Positions 36,941 to 46,774 of a stretch of DNA of 64,000 nucleotides are shown here, in pieces. The position numbers and the translations under genes are program-made. The stretch comes from Paenibacillus sp. FSL R5-0490. Its GTDB lineage: Bacteria > Bacillota > Bacilli > Bacillales > Cytobacillaceae. The stretch lies in assembly GCF_001956215.1 (NCBI RefSeq), contig NZ_MRTQ01000001.1, positions 186,001 through 250,000 of the forward strand, given 5' to 3'. The first letter of the stretch is position 1; each line of letters starts with the position of its first letter. Under the pieces are notes generated by a model that searched no databases, had not been told where the DNA came from, and saw only the letters and a list, made by a program, of their open reading frames with translations.

Positions 36941-38947
36941 ATGTTTAATCACACAGATGAACTATCCATCAGTTCTATTCGTACTTTATCAATTGACGCC
37001 ATTGAAAAGGCGAACTCCGGCCATCCGGGCATGCCAATGGGAGCTGCTCCAATGGCTTATACACTTTGGACACGCTTCATGAACCACAATCCGAAAAACC
37101 CTGAATGGTTCAATCGTGACCGTTTTGTTCTTTCTGCCGGACATGGCTCTATGCTTTTATACAGCCTTCTTCATCTTTCCGGCTATGATGTTTCCATGAA
37201 TGACATTAAAGAGTTCAGACAGTGGGGAAGCAAGACGCCTGGTCACCCTGAATTCGGCCATACTCCAGGTGTTGACGCAACAACAGGCCCATTAGGACAA
37301 GGTATTGCTATGGCTGTCGGTATGGCTATGGCTGAACGCCACCTGGCTGCAACATACAATAAAGACAACTTCAATGTTGTTGATCATTATACATACAGCA
37401 TCTGCGGTGACGGAGACCTTATGGAAGGCGTTTCGGCTGAAGCTGCTTCCCTTGCCGGCCACTTGAAGCTGGGCAGATTGGTTGTTCTTTATGATTCAAA
37501 TGATATCTCACTTGATGGAGACCTTGATAAGTCTTTCTCTGAAAGTGTTGAACAGCGCTTCAAGTCATACGGCTGGCAGTACATCCGTGTAGAAGACGGC
37601 AATGATCTTCACGAAATCGCAAATGCAATTGAAGAAGCGAAACAGGATGAAAGCCGCCCGACAATGATTGAAGTGAAAACAGTCATCGGCTACGGTTCTC
37701 CAAACAAATCAGGCAAATCTGATGTTCACGGCGCTCCTCTTGGTGCTGATGAATTGAAATTAACAAAAGAGGCTTATAAATGGACGTTCGAAGAAGACTT
37801 CCATGTGCCACAGGAAGTATATGATCACTTTAAGCAGCAAGTTGTTGAAAACGGTTCGAAAAAGCAGCAGGAATGGGAAGACCTTTTTGCTCAATACAAG
37901 GAATCTCATCCTGAGTTAGGGAAACAGCTGGAGCAGGCGATCAATGGTGAGCTTATTGAAGGCTGGGATAAAGACATCCCTGTTTATGAAGAAGGAAAGA
38001 GCCTTGCCAGCCGTGCTTCTTCAGGAGAAGTGCTAAATGCTATCGCTCAGAATCTGCCTTCATTCTTTGGCGGATCTGCAGACCTTGCAGGCTCCAACAA
38101 AACAATGATCAAAGGGTCGGGTGACTTTACGGCTGAATCATTTGATGGCCGCAACATCTGGTTCGGTGTGCGTGAGTTTGCAATGGGTGCTGCATTGAAT
38201 GGAATGGCGCTTCACGGCGGATTAAAAGTCTTCGGCGGAACATTCTTCGTGTTCTCTGATTACCTTCGCCCGTCAATCCGTCTGGCTGCTCTTATGAATC
38301 TGCCTGTTACGTATGTATTCACACATGACAGTATCGCTGTCGGTGAAGACGGCCCAACGCATGAGCCTGTAGAACAGCTTGCTGCATTGCGTGCAATGCC
38401 AAACCTATCTGTTGTCCGCCCTGCTGACGGAAACGAAACAGCAGCTGCCTGGAAAACAGCAATCGAATCAACAAACAAGCCAACTGCATTAGTATTGACT
38501 CGTCAAAACCTGCCTACATTAAAAGGAACGGATTCAACGGCATACGAAGGCGTTCAAAAAGGCGGATATGTTGTATCTCCAGCTTCTAACAGCAATGCGG
38601 ATGTATTATTGCTTGCTGCAGGATCTGAAGTCAGCCTCGCAGTTGAAGCTCAAAAAGCGCTTGAAGGTGAAGGCATCCATGCATCTGTAGTAAGCATGCC
38701 TGCCTGGGACCGCTTTGAAGCTCAATCAAAAGAGTACAAAGAAAGCGTAATTCCTAAGACAGTCAAGAAACGTCTTGCCATTGAAATGGGATCTTCACTT
38801 GGCTGGCACCGCTATGCAGGAGACGAAGGCGATGTTCTTGCCATCGATACCTTCGGAGCATCTGCACCAGGTGAAAAAATTATGGAAGAATACGGATTCA
38901 CAGTAGACAACGTTGTAGCACGCGTGAAAGCATTGCTGCAGGGATAA
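36941..38947 (+). CDS. tkt: Transketolase
   Basis: 668 aa, ATG after GAAAGGATG. Thiamine-diphosphate enzyme of the non-oxidative pentose phosphate pathway transferring two-carbon ketol units. TPP motif [13 protein letters not shown] near 155 to LYDSND near 188; [12 protein letters not shown] near 26; pyrimidine-domain [19 protein letters not shown] near 407. Normal length and monocistronic. Confidence 0.97.
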   Translation: MFNHTDELSISSIRTLSIDAIEKANSGHPGMPMGAAPMAYTLWTRFMNHNPKNPEWFNRDRFVLSAGHGSMLLYSLLHLSGYDVSMNDIKEFRQWGSKTPGHPEFGHTPGVDATTGPLGQGIAMAVGMAMAERHLAATYNKDNFNVVDHYTYSICGDGDLMEGVSAEAASLAGHLKLGRLVVLYDSNDISLDGDLDKSFSESVEQRFKSYGWQYIRVEDGNDLHEIANAIEEAKQDESRPTMIEVKTVIGYGSPNKSGKSDVHGAPLGADELKLTKEAYKWTFEEDFHVPQEVYDHFKQQVVENGSKKQQEWEDLFAQYKESHPELGKQLEQAINGELIEGWDKDIPVYEEGKSLASRASSGEVLNAIAQNLPSFFGGSADLAGSNKTMIKGSGDFTAESFDGRNIWFGVREFAMGAALNGMALHGGLKVFGGTFFVFSDYLRPSIRLAALMNLPVTYVFTHDSIAVGEDGPTHEPVEQLAALRAMPNLSVVRPADGNETAAAWKTAIESTNKPTALVLTRQNLPTLKGTDSTAYEGVQKGGYVVSPASNSNADVLLLAAGSEVSLAVEAQKALEGEGIHASVVSMPAWDRFEAQSKEYKESVIPKTVKKRLAIEMGSSLGWHRYAGDEGDVLAIDTFGASAPGEKIMEEYGFTVDNVVARVKALLQG

Positions 38948-38957
38948 TGATATCCGG

Positions 38958-38990
38958 GAAGGGAGAGCCGAGAGGCTCTTCCTTTTTTTA
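38958..38990 (+). terminator. Terminator after tkt
   Basis: AAGG-AGAGCC stem, GAGA loop, GGCTCT-CCTT, then a T run. Confidence 0.9.
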
Positions 38991-39144
38991 TACCCTTAAA
39001 GACAATGAGTATTTTCAGCCGTCATCGAAAAACAAGATTACCATTAATCAAATCGGGGAATATGCAATAGTGAATATTTGTAAAAGTGTCAAACAGCAGA
39101 TCTTCTTCCACCAAGAATCCTCATAATCAACTGAATTCTTCGCT

Positions 39145-39153
39145 TTCGACAAA
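39145..39153 (-). promoter_or_regulatory. Spo0A box upstream of sirA
   Basis: TTCGACAAA, i.e. TTTGTCGAA on the minus strand, a full match to the 0A-box. Spo0A~P activates sirA in B. subtilis. A TATAAT at 39205-39210 could be its -10; no clear -35 is visible, as expected for an activated promoter. Confidence 0.72.
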
Positions 39154-39245
39154 ATTAGTGAAAGTTTTTAACATCTTCAGACAGATTCTTTGAATTCGTT
39201 TACTTATAATTGAAAGAAATGGATTGTCCCGGAAGGAGGGGCCAG

Positions 39246-39683
39246 ATGAGAGCTTATCAATTGTATTTAATAGAAGATGAATTTGCGTCCCATTATTTTG
39301 GCAGAGAGCGGATGTTTTTTCAGCTGTTTGAAGAGTATGAGCGTTCGTCAGGTGAAATGAAGGCTATTCTATCGAAGCAAATTGATTTTGTGACTAAGCC
39401 GATCCCGGGTTTAAAAGTGCATCAGTATATCCACCAGCAGCTCCAGAGAAAAAAAGACTTTATCATAGAAAAAAGTGCATACTATATAGAGATGAGTAAG
39501 AGAAGCAGGGCGAAGCTTGAAGTTTTTGAACGGAGCCTGGTTTTAGAAGCGGCCGGCAGCTATGAGGCAGAGACAGTTTTTTTCGAAGTGCTGCGAAAAA
39601 GCGAGTCTTCCTTTCTGGCTGTTGACCTCCAGCATAAGCGCTATGGGTGGCTAAAACCGATAAAAGAGAGAAAGTTCGTCTAA
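39246..39683 (+). CDS. sirA: SirA, sporulation inhibitor of replication
   Basis: 145 aa from MRAYQLYLIEDEFASHYFG, ATG after GGAAGGAGGGG; an upstream ATG (39210) has no site. Binds DnaA domain I early in sporulation to stop new replication rounds. The C-terminal YEAETVFFEVLRKSESSFLA and KRYGWLKPIKERKFV segments match B. subtilis YneE closely. Spo0A box upstream. Confidence 0.93.
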   Translation: MRAYQLYLIEDEFASHYFGRERMFFQLFEEYERSSGEMKAILSKQIDFVTKPIPGLKVHQYIHQQLQRKKDFIIEKSAYYIEMSKRSRAKLEVFERSLVLEAAGSYEAETVFFEVLRKSESSFLAVDLQHKRYGWLKPIKERKFV

Positions 39684-39769
39684 AATAAGAGAAAAACTGA
39701 AGCAAATATTGTATAATAACCTTTGGTCTAGTACACTGTATGATAGACAACATGAAGGAGGAAGTTAGT

Positions 39770-39985
39770 ATGGGTATGTACATTCTAGTTGGTGTACTGG
39801 CGCTTCTTGCCGGTGTAGCACTAGGATTTTTCATTGCTCGAAAATATATGATGAGCTACCTTGAGAAAAATCCGCCAATTAATGAACAAATGCTTAAAAT
39901 GATGATGATGCAAATGGGCATGAAGCCATCTCAAAAGAAGATCAACCAAATGATGAATGCCATGAACAAGCAGACTGGCAAGTAA
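39770..39985 (+). CDS. yneF: YneF, UPF0154 membrane protein
   Basis: 71 aa from [19 protein letters not shown], after GGAGGAAG. One N-terminal membrane helix (2-22) then the strongly conserved [17 protein letters not shown] and [10 protein letters not shown]. Function unknown; conserved next to sirA in Bacillus. A TATAAT at 39708-39713 may serve as its own -10. Confidence 0.93.
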   Translation: MGMYILVGVLALLAGVALGFFIARKYMMSYLEKNPPINEQMLKMMMMQMGMKPSQKKINQMMNAMNKQTGK

Positions 39986-40009
39986 TCAGGGACAAGCATC
40001 CCATCGGAA

Positions 40010-40049
40010 GCCACTTTTCTGTTACAATAACAGGAAGGTGGTTTTTTTA
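40010..40049 (+). terminator. Terminator after yneF
   Basis: GCCACTTTTCTGTTA paired with TAACAGGAAGGTGGT (several G-U pairs), then a T run. Confidence 0.82.
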
Positions 40050-40120
40050 TATCCAAAATGAAACCTTCTTTGAAACAGACCGTATATATACTATGACAAA
40101 TCGTGAAAGGAACGAGCAAA

Positions 40121-40561
40121 ATGAAAAAAGTAATTCTAATAGGGCTCCTTACCGTTTCCATGATATTAAGCGGCTGTTCCGTCTTGGGAGAAGTGAATAA
40201 CTCCATTGGCTATGTTAATGAAGCGACTGAGCATATTAATACATTAAGCGACTTTGCCGAAGAGGCGCCGCAACTGATTCAGGAGGCGGCAGCGGACCCG
40301 GCATTAAAGCAGGAACTTGAAGACAGATTGATGACACTTAAGCAGGAAGTTGAGGAATTTATCGCCCTTCAGGACGTCCCGAAGCTGGCAGAAGATGTCC
40401 ATCAGGAGCTTGTGACCCAGAATGAAGCGCTTCTTGCTGAAATCAATAAAGTATTGGAGAACGGCAGCCTTGCACTGGATCAGCTGGAGAATTCAGAGCT
40501 GTTCACTACGATTAATGAGGCAACAAGCCTGATAAACCGCATAGAAGCATTAGGGCAATGA
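40121..40561 (+). CDS. Lipoprotein of unknown function (DUF6376-like)
   Basis: 146 aa from MKKVILIGLLTVSMILSGC, ATG with AAAGGAACG upstream (a TTG/ATG at 40103 would add six residues). Type II signal peptide with lipobox LSGC (Cys19), so membrane-anchored on the outside. The mature part is almost all helical and acidic (NEATEHINTLSDFAEEAPQL; LEDRLMTLKQEVEEF), typical of a small coiled-coil lipoprotein. Family name is from memory and uncertain. Own terminator, so monocistronic. Confidence 0.82.
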   Translation: MKKVILIGLLTVSMILSGCSVLGEVNNSIGYVNEATEHINTLSDFAEEAPQLIQEAAADPALKQELEDRLMTLKQEVEEFIALQDVPKLAEDVHQELVTQNEALLAEINKVLENGSLALDQLENSELFTTINEATSLINRIEALGQ

Positions 40562-40585
40562 AGCATCCATCCGGGTGCTTTTTTG
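40559..40585 (+). terminator. Terminator after the lipoprotein gene
   Basis: GAAGCA-CC, ATCC loop, GG-TGCTTTTTTG. Confidence 0.75.
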
Positions 40586-40661
40586 TTGGGGAAAAAATCT
40601 TCCTTATTTTCTCAATATTTGATAAACTATTTAAGCTATTATGGATTTCGGAGGATGGGGT

Positions 40662-42410
40662 ATGAAGGTCTTTTTGGATTTAATGTGGTTTTTTAAACAG
40701 GAGAAGAAGGCTTATGTAAACGGAATTTTTCTGCTGTTATTCGTGGCATTGCTGCAGCTGGTCCCTCCAAAGGTAGTTGGGATTGTTGTCGACTCGATTA
40801 AAAATGGTGAGCTGACTGCACAAGCATTAATCATGTGGGTTGGAATTCTGATTGTTGTTGCCCTCATGATGTATGTGCTCCGCTATTATTGGCGGATTAT
40901 GATTTTCGGTTCTGCCGTTAAGCTGTCCAAACTCCTGCGTAACAGGCTTTATCAGCATTTTACGAATATGTCGCAGACCTTTTACCAGAAAAAGCGGGTA
41001 GGGGATTTGATGGCACATGCGACCAATGATCTGCAGGCCATTCAGCAGACGGCAGGAGCGGGTGTCCTAACCTTTGTCGATTCACTGGCGACAGGCGGTT
41101 TCGTAATCATCGCCATGGCAGCAACAATCAGCTGGAAGCTGACGCTGATCTGTTTGATTCCGATGCCCTTCATGGCACTCCTCACAAGCTGGTATGGAAC
41201 ACTTCTTCATAAACGGTTCCACAAAGCACAGGAGGCTTTTTCTTCACTGAATGACAAAACTCAGGAAAGTGTCTCAGGAATTAAAGTGATTAAAACATTC
41301 GGCCAGGAAAAAGAAGATATAGAAGATTTCCGGAGGCAGTCTGAAGATGTAGTGCAAAAGAACATCTCTGTTGCAAAGGTTGATTCTTTGTTTGATCCGA
41401 CGATAAGCATTATTGTAGGGATTTCTTTCTTCCTGTCTATTGCATTTGGATCAAGATATGTTATCGCAGGAGAACTGACAATCGGGCAGCTGGTATCATT
41501 TACAACTTACCTGGGTCTCCTGATCTGGCCAATGCTGGCATTTGGCTGGCTGTTTAACATTGTCGAGAGAGGCCGCGCCTCTTACGATCGGGTTTCTGCT
41601 CTTCTTGCAGAAGAAATCGATATAAAGGATGATGAGACTGGCATCAATGAAGTTCCAAGCGGCGATATTGAGTACAGGATTGAGGAGTTCGCCTATGCGG
41701 GTGAACAGGAAATGCTGCTTAAGGATATTCATTTTAGGCTGGAAAGAGGAGAGACTCTCGGCATAGCAGGTAAAACGGGTGCGGGCAAAACCACACTGCT
41801 GAAGCTATTGTTCAGGGAGTTTGAAGGCTATAAAGGGGAAATTCTTTTTGCAGGAAATCCTATCAGCCGCTATAAAGTCGGAAAGCTTAGGGAAGCGATC
41901 GGCTATGTCCCGCAGGAGCACTTCCTGTTCTCGGCAACAGTTGCTGAAAATATAGCTTTCACGAGGCCGGATGCAGACCTTGAAGATATTTATGCGGCTG
42001 CGAAACTGGCCAATATCCATGAAGATATTCTTGAATTTACGGAAGGTTATAAGACTGTTGCAGGCGAGAGAGGGGTCTCCCTTTCCGGAGGGCAAAAGCA
42101 GCGTATTTCCATTGCACGAGCACTTATGATGAATCCGGAAGTATTGATGTTGGATGACTCCCTTTCTGCTGTTGATGCCAAAACTGAGGAAGCGATTCTT
42201 ACTTCATTGCGGGCCGAGCGGGCTGGCAAGACAACGATTATTACTGCTCACCGGCTGAGTGCCATTCAGCATGCGAATCTCATATTGGTGCTGGATGAAG
42301 GAAGAATTGTTCAGAGGGGAACACATGATGAACTAATGGCTGAAGACGGCTGGTATAAGAATATGTATCTGCGGCAGCAGCTGGAAGAGCTTGTAGAGCA
42401 TGGGGGATAA
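40662..42410 (+). CDS. Heterodimeric ABC exporter subunit with degenerate ATPase site
   Basis: 582 aa from MKVFLDLMWFFKQEKK (GGAGG upstream; in-frame ATG at 40641 rejected). Six membrane helices in the first 320 residues, then the ATPase domain: Walker A GKTGAGKTTLL, signature LSGGQKQR, Walker B VLMLDDSLSAVD. The catalytic Glu after Walker B is Asp, the hallmark of the non-canonical half of heterodimeric multidrug exporters such as B. subtilis BmrC (YheI). Partner is the next gene, which has the canonical Glu. Export substrate unknown. Confidence 0.9.
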   Translation: MKVFLDLMWFFKQEKKAYVNGIFLLLFVALLQLVPPKVVGIVVDSIKNGELTAQALIMWVGILIVVALMMYVLRYYWRIMIFGSAVKLSKLLRNRLYQHFTNMSQTFYQKKRVGDLMAHATNDLQAIQQTAGAGVLTFVDSLATGGFVIIAMAATISWKLTLICLIPMPFMALLTSWYGTLLHKRFHKAQEAFSSLNDKTQESVSGIKVIKTFGQEKEDIEDFRRQSEDVVQKNISVAKVDSLFDPTISIIVGISFFLSIAFGSRYVIAGELTIGQLVSFTTYLGLLIWPMLAFGWLFNIVERGRASYDRVSALLAEEIDIKDDETGINEVPSGDIEYRIEEFAYAGEQEMLLKDIHFRLERGETLGIAGKTGAGKTTLLKLLFREFEGYKGEILFAGNPISRYKVGKLREAIGYVPQEHFLFSATVAENIAFTRPDADLEDIYAAAKLANIHEDILEFTEGYKTVAGERGVSLSGGQKQRISIARALMMNPEVLMLDDSLSAVDAKTEEAILTSLRAERAGKTTIITAHRLSAIQHANLILVLDEGRIVQRGTHDELMAEDGWYKNMYLRQQLEELVEHGG

Positions 42411-42414
42411 GTCA

Positions 42415-44208
42415 ATGGAAAAGACACCGATTATGAAGGAAAAAGAGCAGCGAAAGGTCCTTTTCCGGCTGCTTTCCTATACAAAACCGCATAAGAAAAC
42501 AATCACACTTGCCTTCAGTCTGCTTCTGTTAACAACGATTGGAGACATACTGGGTCCGATTCTTGTCAAAATTTTTATCGATGATTATTTAACACCAAGG
42601 AACCTGGTTTTCGAGCCGTTATTTGCCCTTGGTGCAGCCTATTTGGGCATTCAGATCATGAATGTGCTGGTATCCTATTTTCAGCTGCTGAAATTTCAGG
42701 AAATCGCTTTGAAAATCATTCAGCAGCTGCGTGTGGATGTCTTTTCAAAGGTACAGTCACTGGGCTTGAAATACTTTGATAAAACGCCGGCGGGAAGTAT
42801 TGTTTCCCGGGTTACCAATGATACAGAGGCAATTAAAGATATGTTTGTCAGTGTCCTGGTTACCTTTATTCAGGGTGCCTTCCTTCTGACAGGGATCTTT
42901 GTGGCGATGTTTATCCTGAATGTGAAGCTTGCCCTGTTTTGTCTGGTAATTCTCCCGATTCTCTTTATGATTATCCGGACTTACCGAAAATACAGCTCTG
43001 TTTTCTATAAGGACCTAAGGGAAAGGCTTAGTGAGCTGAATGCAAAACTGAGTGAATCACTGCAGGGAATGTCGATCATCCAGGTATTCAGACAGGAAAA
43101 AAGGCTGCGTAAGGAATTTGGCGATATCAATGAGCAGCATTATAAGGCAGGTATCCGCAATATTAAAATGGATGGGCTGCTGTTAAGGCCGGCCATTGAC
43201 CTCGTGTATGTTCTGGCACTTATTATTATATTGGGCTTCTTTGGGATTTCTTCTTTTAACAGTCCCATCGAAATCGGTGTGCTGTATGCCTTTGTCAGCT
43301 ATCTGGACCGCTTTTTTGAGCCCGTGAATCAGATCATGATGAGGCTTTCCATGTATCAGCAGGCAATCATTGCCGCTTCTAGAGCGTTTGCATTGCTGGA
43401 CGAAAAGGAACTTGCTCCTGCACAGGAGGATAAACTGTCTGATGGAATCCAGGAGGGAGAGATTGAATTCAGGAACATCAGCTTCTCCTATGACGGCAAG
43501 CGGGATGTATTGAAAAATATTTCTTTTACAGCCAAGCCGGGAGAAACCGTTGCTCTTGTTGGCCATACCGGCAGCGGCAAGAGCTCAATCATTAATTTAA
43601 TGATGCGATTCTATGAATATGAGCGCGGCGATATTTTCATTGACGGAAAAAGCATTAAGTCTTATCCAGCAGAAGAATTGCGCAAGAAGATGGGGCTCGT
43701 CCTTCAGGATCCTTTCCTTTTTTACGGGACAATTAAGGATAACATCAGGCTGCATAATGAAAGTATGACAGATGCCGAGATTGAAGCTGCGGCTCAGTTT
43801 GTTCAGGCTCATACATTCATAGACAAGCTGGAATACGGTTATGATCATCCGGTGGTTGAGCGGGGATCGACGTTTTCAAGCGGGCAAAGACAGCTCATTG
43901 CTTTTGCAAGAACGATTGCTGCCAATCCTAAAATTCTTGTGCTGGATGAAGCAACAGCTAATATAGATACTGAAACAGAGGAAGCCATTCAGACAGCACT
44001 GGAAAAAATGAGAAAGGGCCGCACGACGATCGCGATTGCACATCGATTGTCTACGATACAGGATGCAGAATTGATTCTTGTTCTTCATCAGGGGGAAATA
44101 GTAGAAAGAGGAACTCATCAGGAATTGCTGGCAAAGCGGGGATTGTATCATAAAATGTACCTGTTGCAGAATGGATCTGCTGAAAAAGTGGAGGATGCAG
44201 CAGGTTAA
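42415..44208 (+). CDS. Heterodimeric ABC exporter subunit with canonical Walker B
   Basis: 597 aa from MEKTPIMKEKEQRK; GGGGGAT site at the end of the preceding gene, 4-nt gap. Transmembrane domain (residues about 35-320) and ATPase domain with Walker A GHTGSGKSSI, signature FSSGQRQ (degenerate: SSGQ in place of SGGQ) and Walker B VLDEATANID. The paired defects (D for E in the first subunit, SSGQ in the second) both affect the same composite site, as in BmrCD and TM287/288. Member of the YheH/BmrD class. Confidence 0.9.
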   Translation: MEKTPIMKEKEQRKVLFRLLSYTKPHKKTITLAFSLLLLTTIGDILGPILVKIFIDDYLTPRNLVFEPLFALGAAYLGIQIMNVLVSYFQLLKFQEIALKIIQQLRVDVFSKVQSLGLKYFDKTPAGSIVSRVTNDTEAIKDMFVSVLVTFIQGAFLLTGIFVAMFILNVKLALFCLVILPILFMIIRTYRKYSSVFYKDLRERLSELNAKLSESLQGMSIIQVFRQEKRLRKEFGDINEQHYKAGIRNIKMDGLLLRPAIDLVYVLALIIILGFFGISSFNSPIEIGVLYAFVSYLDRFFEPVNQIMMRLSMYQQAIIAASRAFALLDEKELAPAQEDKLSDGIQEGEIEFRNISFSYDGKRDVLKNISFTAKPGETVALVGHTGSGKSSIINLMMRFYEYERGDIFIDGKSIKSYPAEELRKKMGLVLQDPFLFYGTIKDNIRLHNESMTDAEIEAAAQFVQAHTFIDKLEYGYDHPVVERGSTFSSGQRQLIAFARTIAANPKILVLDEATANIDTETEEAIQTALEKMRKGRTTIAIAHRLSTIQDAELILVLHQGEIVERGTHQELLAKRGLYHKMYLLQNGSAEKVEDAAG

Positions 44209-44215
44209 TGGAGTA

Positions 44216-44254
44216 ACAAAAAACAGCCTGCAGTTGCTGCATGGCTGTTTTTTA
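44216..44254 (+). terminator. Terminator after the ABC exporter genes
   Basis: AAAAAACAGCC-GCA paired with TGC-GGCTGTTTTTT; symmetric, so it can also end the convergent Spo0E-like gene. Confidence 0.85.
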
Positions 44255-44446
44255 ATGTGTCCGCACTTTTTTTATGAAGCTTCGGTTATATTCATTTAAT
44301 AGGGCATCCAATTCCTGGCTGTATCGGATTGCTGCGGCAGAGCTTAAGCCGCTTTTCATGGCCACTTGAATTAACTCTGTTCTTTTTTGTTCGATTAATG
44401 TAAGCAGTTCCTGTTTACACACGGCCAATAATTCCTCTCTGATCAT
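44252..44446 (-). CDS. Spo0E-like Spo0A~P phosphatase
   Basis: At most 64 aa. Two helices with the Spo0E-family core: IEQKRTELIQVAMKSGLSSAAAIRYSQELDALLNEY, in which SQELD matches the SxxLD signature. Such proteins dephosphorylate Spo0A~P and hold back sporulation. The ATG at 44446 has no ribosome site; an AGAGAGGA a few codons inside suggests a TTG or GTG start (44431 or 44422), giving 59 or 56 aa. Its location beside an ABC exporter and near sirA is not seen in B. subtilis as far as I recall. Confidence 0.8.
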   Translation of the reverse strand: MIREELLAVCKQELLTLIEQKRTELIQVAMKSGLSSAAAIRYSQELDALLNEYNRSFIKKVRTH

Positions 44447-44737
44447 TTCTTATATGTAGGCTATACTCTGCCAATTTGAATCCATGTCAAAAGCTGAAAG
44501 ATAATAACAGAATTTGTTAAGATCTATACTAGTATATCGAATTATGGTAATAAATTCAAAAGAAACTTGTTTTAAACTTTAGTAACATTTACATTAAAAT
44601 TACATGTTTCAGGTTGAAAACTAATATGAATTTTAGTAGCAGCTGGTGACACAAAATGTTCACATACTATCCATTATCTTTTCAAGATGGGATTTGTTAG
44701 AATGAAATGGAATGAATGAGTATCAGGAGTTGTGAAT

Positions 44738-45445
44738 ATGACAGATTTGAATGTATTTATTGCATTAGGGGCAGGGTTTTTAAGCTTTGTTTCACCTTGC
44801 TGCCTGCCATTATATCCGGCTTTTTTATCGTATATCACCGGAATGTCTGTAGGGGAAATTAAAGAAGAAAATGCGATGATGCAGAGAAGGAGCATGGTTC
44901 ATACACTATTTTTCCTGATCGGATTTTCGGCCATTTTTATCGCCATTGGGTTTGGAACAACCTTGCTTGGCCAATTCTTTCAGCAGTACCAGGATTTAAT
45001 CAGGCAAATTGGCGCCATCTTTGTATTTATCTTTGGATTATTAATTGTAGGCATTATTAAGCCCGAATTTCTTATGAAAGAAAGGCGGTTTGAATTTAAG
45101 AATCGTCCATCAGGCCTTCTGGGATCCGTTCTGATCGGAATGGCATTTGCTGCAGGCTGGACCCCATGTACAGGTCCAATACTAGGGGCGGTCTGGTCAT
45201 TAGCAGTCACAAATCCTAATTCCGCAATGGTTTACATGATTGCCTATATTCTTGGCTTTGCTATTCCATTCTTTGTTCTTTCCTTCTTCATCGGGAAAAT
45301 GCAATGGATCAGGCGAAACAGCGCCAAGATTATGAAAATCGGCGGTGTTTTGATGATGATCATGGGCGTAGTTTTATTCTTTGACTGGATGACAAAAATC
45401 ATTATTTTCCTTTCACCGTTATTTGGCGGATTTACTGGTTTCTAA
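44738..45445 (+). CDS. ccdA: Cytochrome c biogenesis protein CcdA
   Basis: 235 aa from [20 protein letters not shown] 8 nt after AGGAG (a GTG two codons earlier is less well spaced). Six-helix DsbD-core membrane protein that carries electrons from cytosolic thioredoxin to the outside for haem attachment and spore maturation. Redox cysteines in [11 protein letters not shown] (helix 1) and WTPCTGP (helix 4). Linked to yneI and ccdC as in B. subtilis. Confidence 0.96.
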   Translation: MTDLNVFIALGAGFLSFVSPCCLPLYPAFLSYITGMSVGEIKEENAMMQRRSMVHTLFFLIGFSAIFIAIGFGTTLLGQFFQQYQDLIRQIGAIFVFIFGLLIVGIIKPEFLMKERRFEFKNRPSGLLGSVLIGMAFAAGWTPCTGPILGAVWSLAVTNPNSAMVYMIAYILGFAIPFFVLSFFIGKMQWIRRNSAKIMKIGGVLMMIMGVVLFFDWMTKIIIFLSPLFGGFTGF

Positions 45446-45447
45446 AA

Positions 45448-45487
45448 ACAAGGGCACATTCAATTTGGGAATGTGCCCCTTTTTATG
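45448..45487 (+). terminator. Terminator after ccdA
   Basis: GGGCACATTC paired with GAATGTGCCC over a 7-nt loop, then CTTTTTATG. Confidence 0.92.
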
Positions 45488-45724
45488 TTATAAGGAAAAA
45501 GGGCTATGACTGGTGGTCGAAATTTGTCATATTCTTTCAATTGAAATTTATCTGATAGTTCGATATATTGAAATATGTGTTCTTTCGGAGTGGATTAATG
45601 TATCTCTCTAAAGGAATGATTTTTTTCTGTCAGATGTTTAATAATTGTTATTATGGGTATTTTTTACTATATATGTAGTATAATAAAGATATAGCTTCCA
45701 ATGCACTACAAGGGGGAAACAGCG

Positions 45725-46084
45725 GTGGCGAGAATTTTAATAGTTGATGATGCGAAGTTTATGAGGGTTACGCTAAGCAGCATTCTGAAAAAAGCCGACC
45801 ATGACATTGTGGGAGAAGGGGAAAACGGAAAGGAAGCCGTGGACCTATTCGTAAATCTGAAGCCAGATCTGGTGATGATGGATATCACGATGCCTGAAAT
45901 GAGCGGGCTCGAGGCTGTCCGGGAAATTAAGAGGGAGAACCCTAATGCAAAAGTTATCATGTGTTCAGCTATGGGCCAGCAGAAGGTAGTGGTTGAATCC
46001 ATTGAAGCGGGCGCGAAGGATTTTATTATAAAACCATTTGATGAAGGCCGTGTATTAGAAGCGGTAAATCGGGTATTAAGTTAA
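45725..46084 (+). CDS. yneI: Stand-alone CheY-like receiver YneI
   Basis: 119 aa from a GTG after AAGGGGG (VARILIVDDAKFMR). Complete receiver: acidic pair D8-D9, phospho-acceptor D53 in VMMDITMPEMSG, Thr/Ser switch in CSAMG, Lys in IIKPF. No output domain. Cognate kinase unknown. Located between ccdA and ccdC, its usual place. A TACTA-N6-TAGTA inverted repeat (45665-45680) and a TATAAT (45679-45684) lie upstream. Confidence 0.93.
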   Translation: MARILIVDDAKFMRVTLSSILKKADHDIVGEGENGKEAVDLFVNLKPDLVMMDITMPEMSGLEAVREIKRENPNAKVIMCSAMGQQKVVVESIEAGAKDFIIKPFDEGRVLEAVNRVLS

Positions 46085-46085
46085 G

Positions 46086-46149
46086 AGCTGACTCAGGGTA
46101 CCCTGGACATACGGATGTGTCCGGGTATCAGCTGGAGTGGCTTTTTTTG
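46086..46149 (+). terminator. Terminator region after yneI
   Basis: A hairpin (GTACCC-GGACAT paired with ATGTGTCC-GGGTA) nested within weaker outer pairing, followed by GGCTTTTTTTG. Confidence 0.65.
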
Positions 46150-46236
46150 ATGAACTTTTATCCTTCTGAGTACCCCAATCAAGCCTATTAAGATATAATA
46201 TGGTTAGTAATCAAATGAAATAGAGGATGAAATCGA

Positions 46237-46725
46237 ATGGACTTTGTATTAATTTCATCAATCGGTGCCGTATTTATGGCAATCTTCGCGATGTTCATCC
46301 GCATGAAGGCTGCAAAAAAGCCGGCTTCGGCCAAGAAAATCATCTTGCCGCCGATTTTTATGAGCACAGGTGCTCTTATGTTTACCGTTCCTTATTTTCG
46401 TGTTACTCCATTGGAGATCCTGGAAGCGGCCACAGTTGGATTGCTGTTTTCCATCCTTTTAATTAAAACATCCTCCTTTGAAATCAGGGACAGCGAAATT
46501 TATCTGAAGCGCTCCAAAGCATTTGCTTTTATATTAATAGGGTTGCTTATAATCCGCATCATTGGAAAAATAGCTCTTAGCTCGACAATCGACTATGGTC
46601 AGCTGAGCGGCATGTTCTGGATTCTCGCATTTTCGATGATTGTACCGTGGAGAATTGCCATGTATATGAATTATCGGAAGCTTCATCACGAGCTGAACGG
46701 ATCGGGGAATCCCAAAACAACTTAA
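46237..46725 (+). CDS. ccdC: CcdC, DUF1453 membrane protein
   Basis: 162 aa with five likely membrane helices. Matches the YneJ/CcdC family (MKAAKKPASAKKIILPPIFMSTGALMF is typical of its first loop and second helix). Conserved partner of ccdA in Bacillus though not essential for cytochrome c in B. subtilis. ATG after GAGGATG. Confidence 0.92.
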   Translation: MDFVLISSIGAVFMAIFAMFIRMKAAKKPASAKKIILPPIFMSTGALMFTVPYFRVTPLEILEAATVGLLFSILLIKTSSFEIRDSEIYLKRSKAFAFILIGLLIIRIIGKIALSSTIDYGQLSGMFWILAFSMIVPWRIAMYMNYRKLHHELNGSGNPKTT

Positions 46726-46730
46726 TAGAT

Positions 46731-46766
46731 TGAAAGCCGCCGGGTATTGCGCTCGGCGGCTTTTGC
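46731..46766 (+). terminator. Terminator after ccdC
   Basis: AAAGCCGCCG stem paired with CGGCGGCTTT, then TGCATTGTTATTT; serves ccdC and possibly the convergent gene. Confidence 0.85.
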
Positions 46767-46774
46767 ATTGTTAT

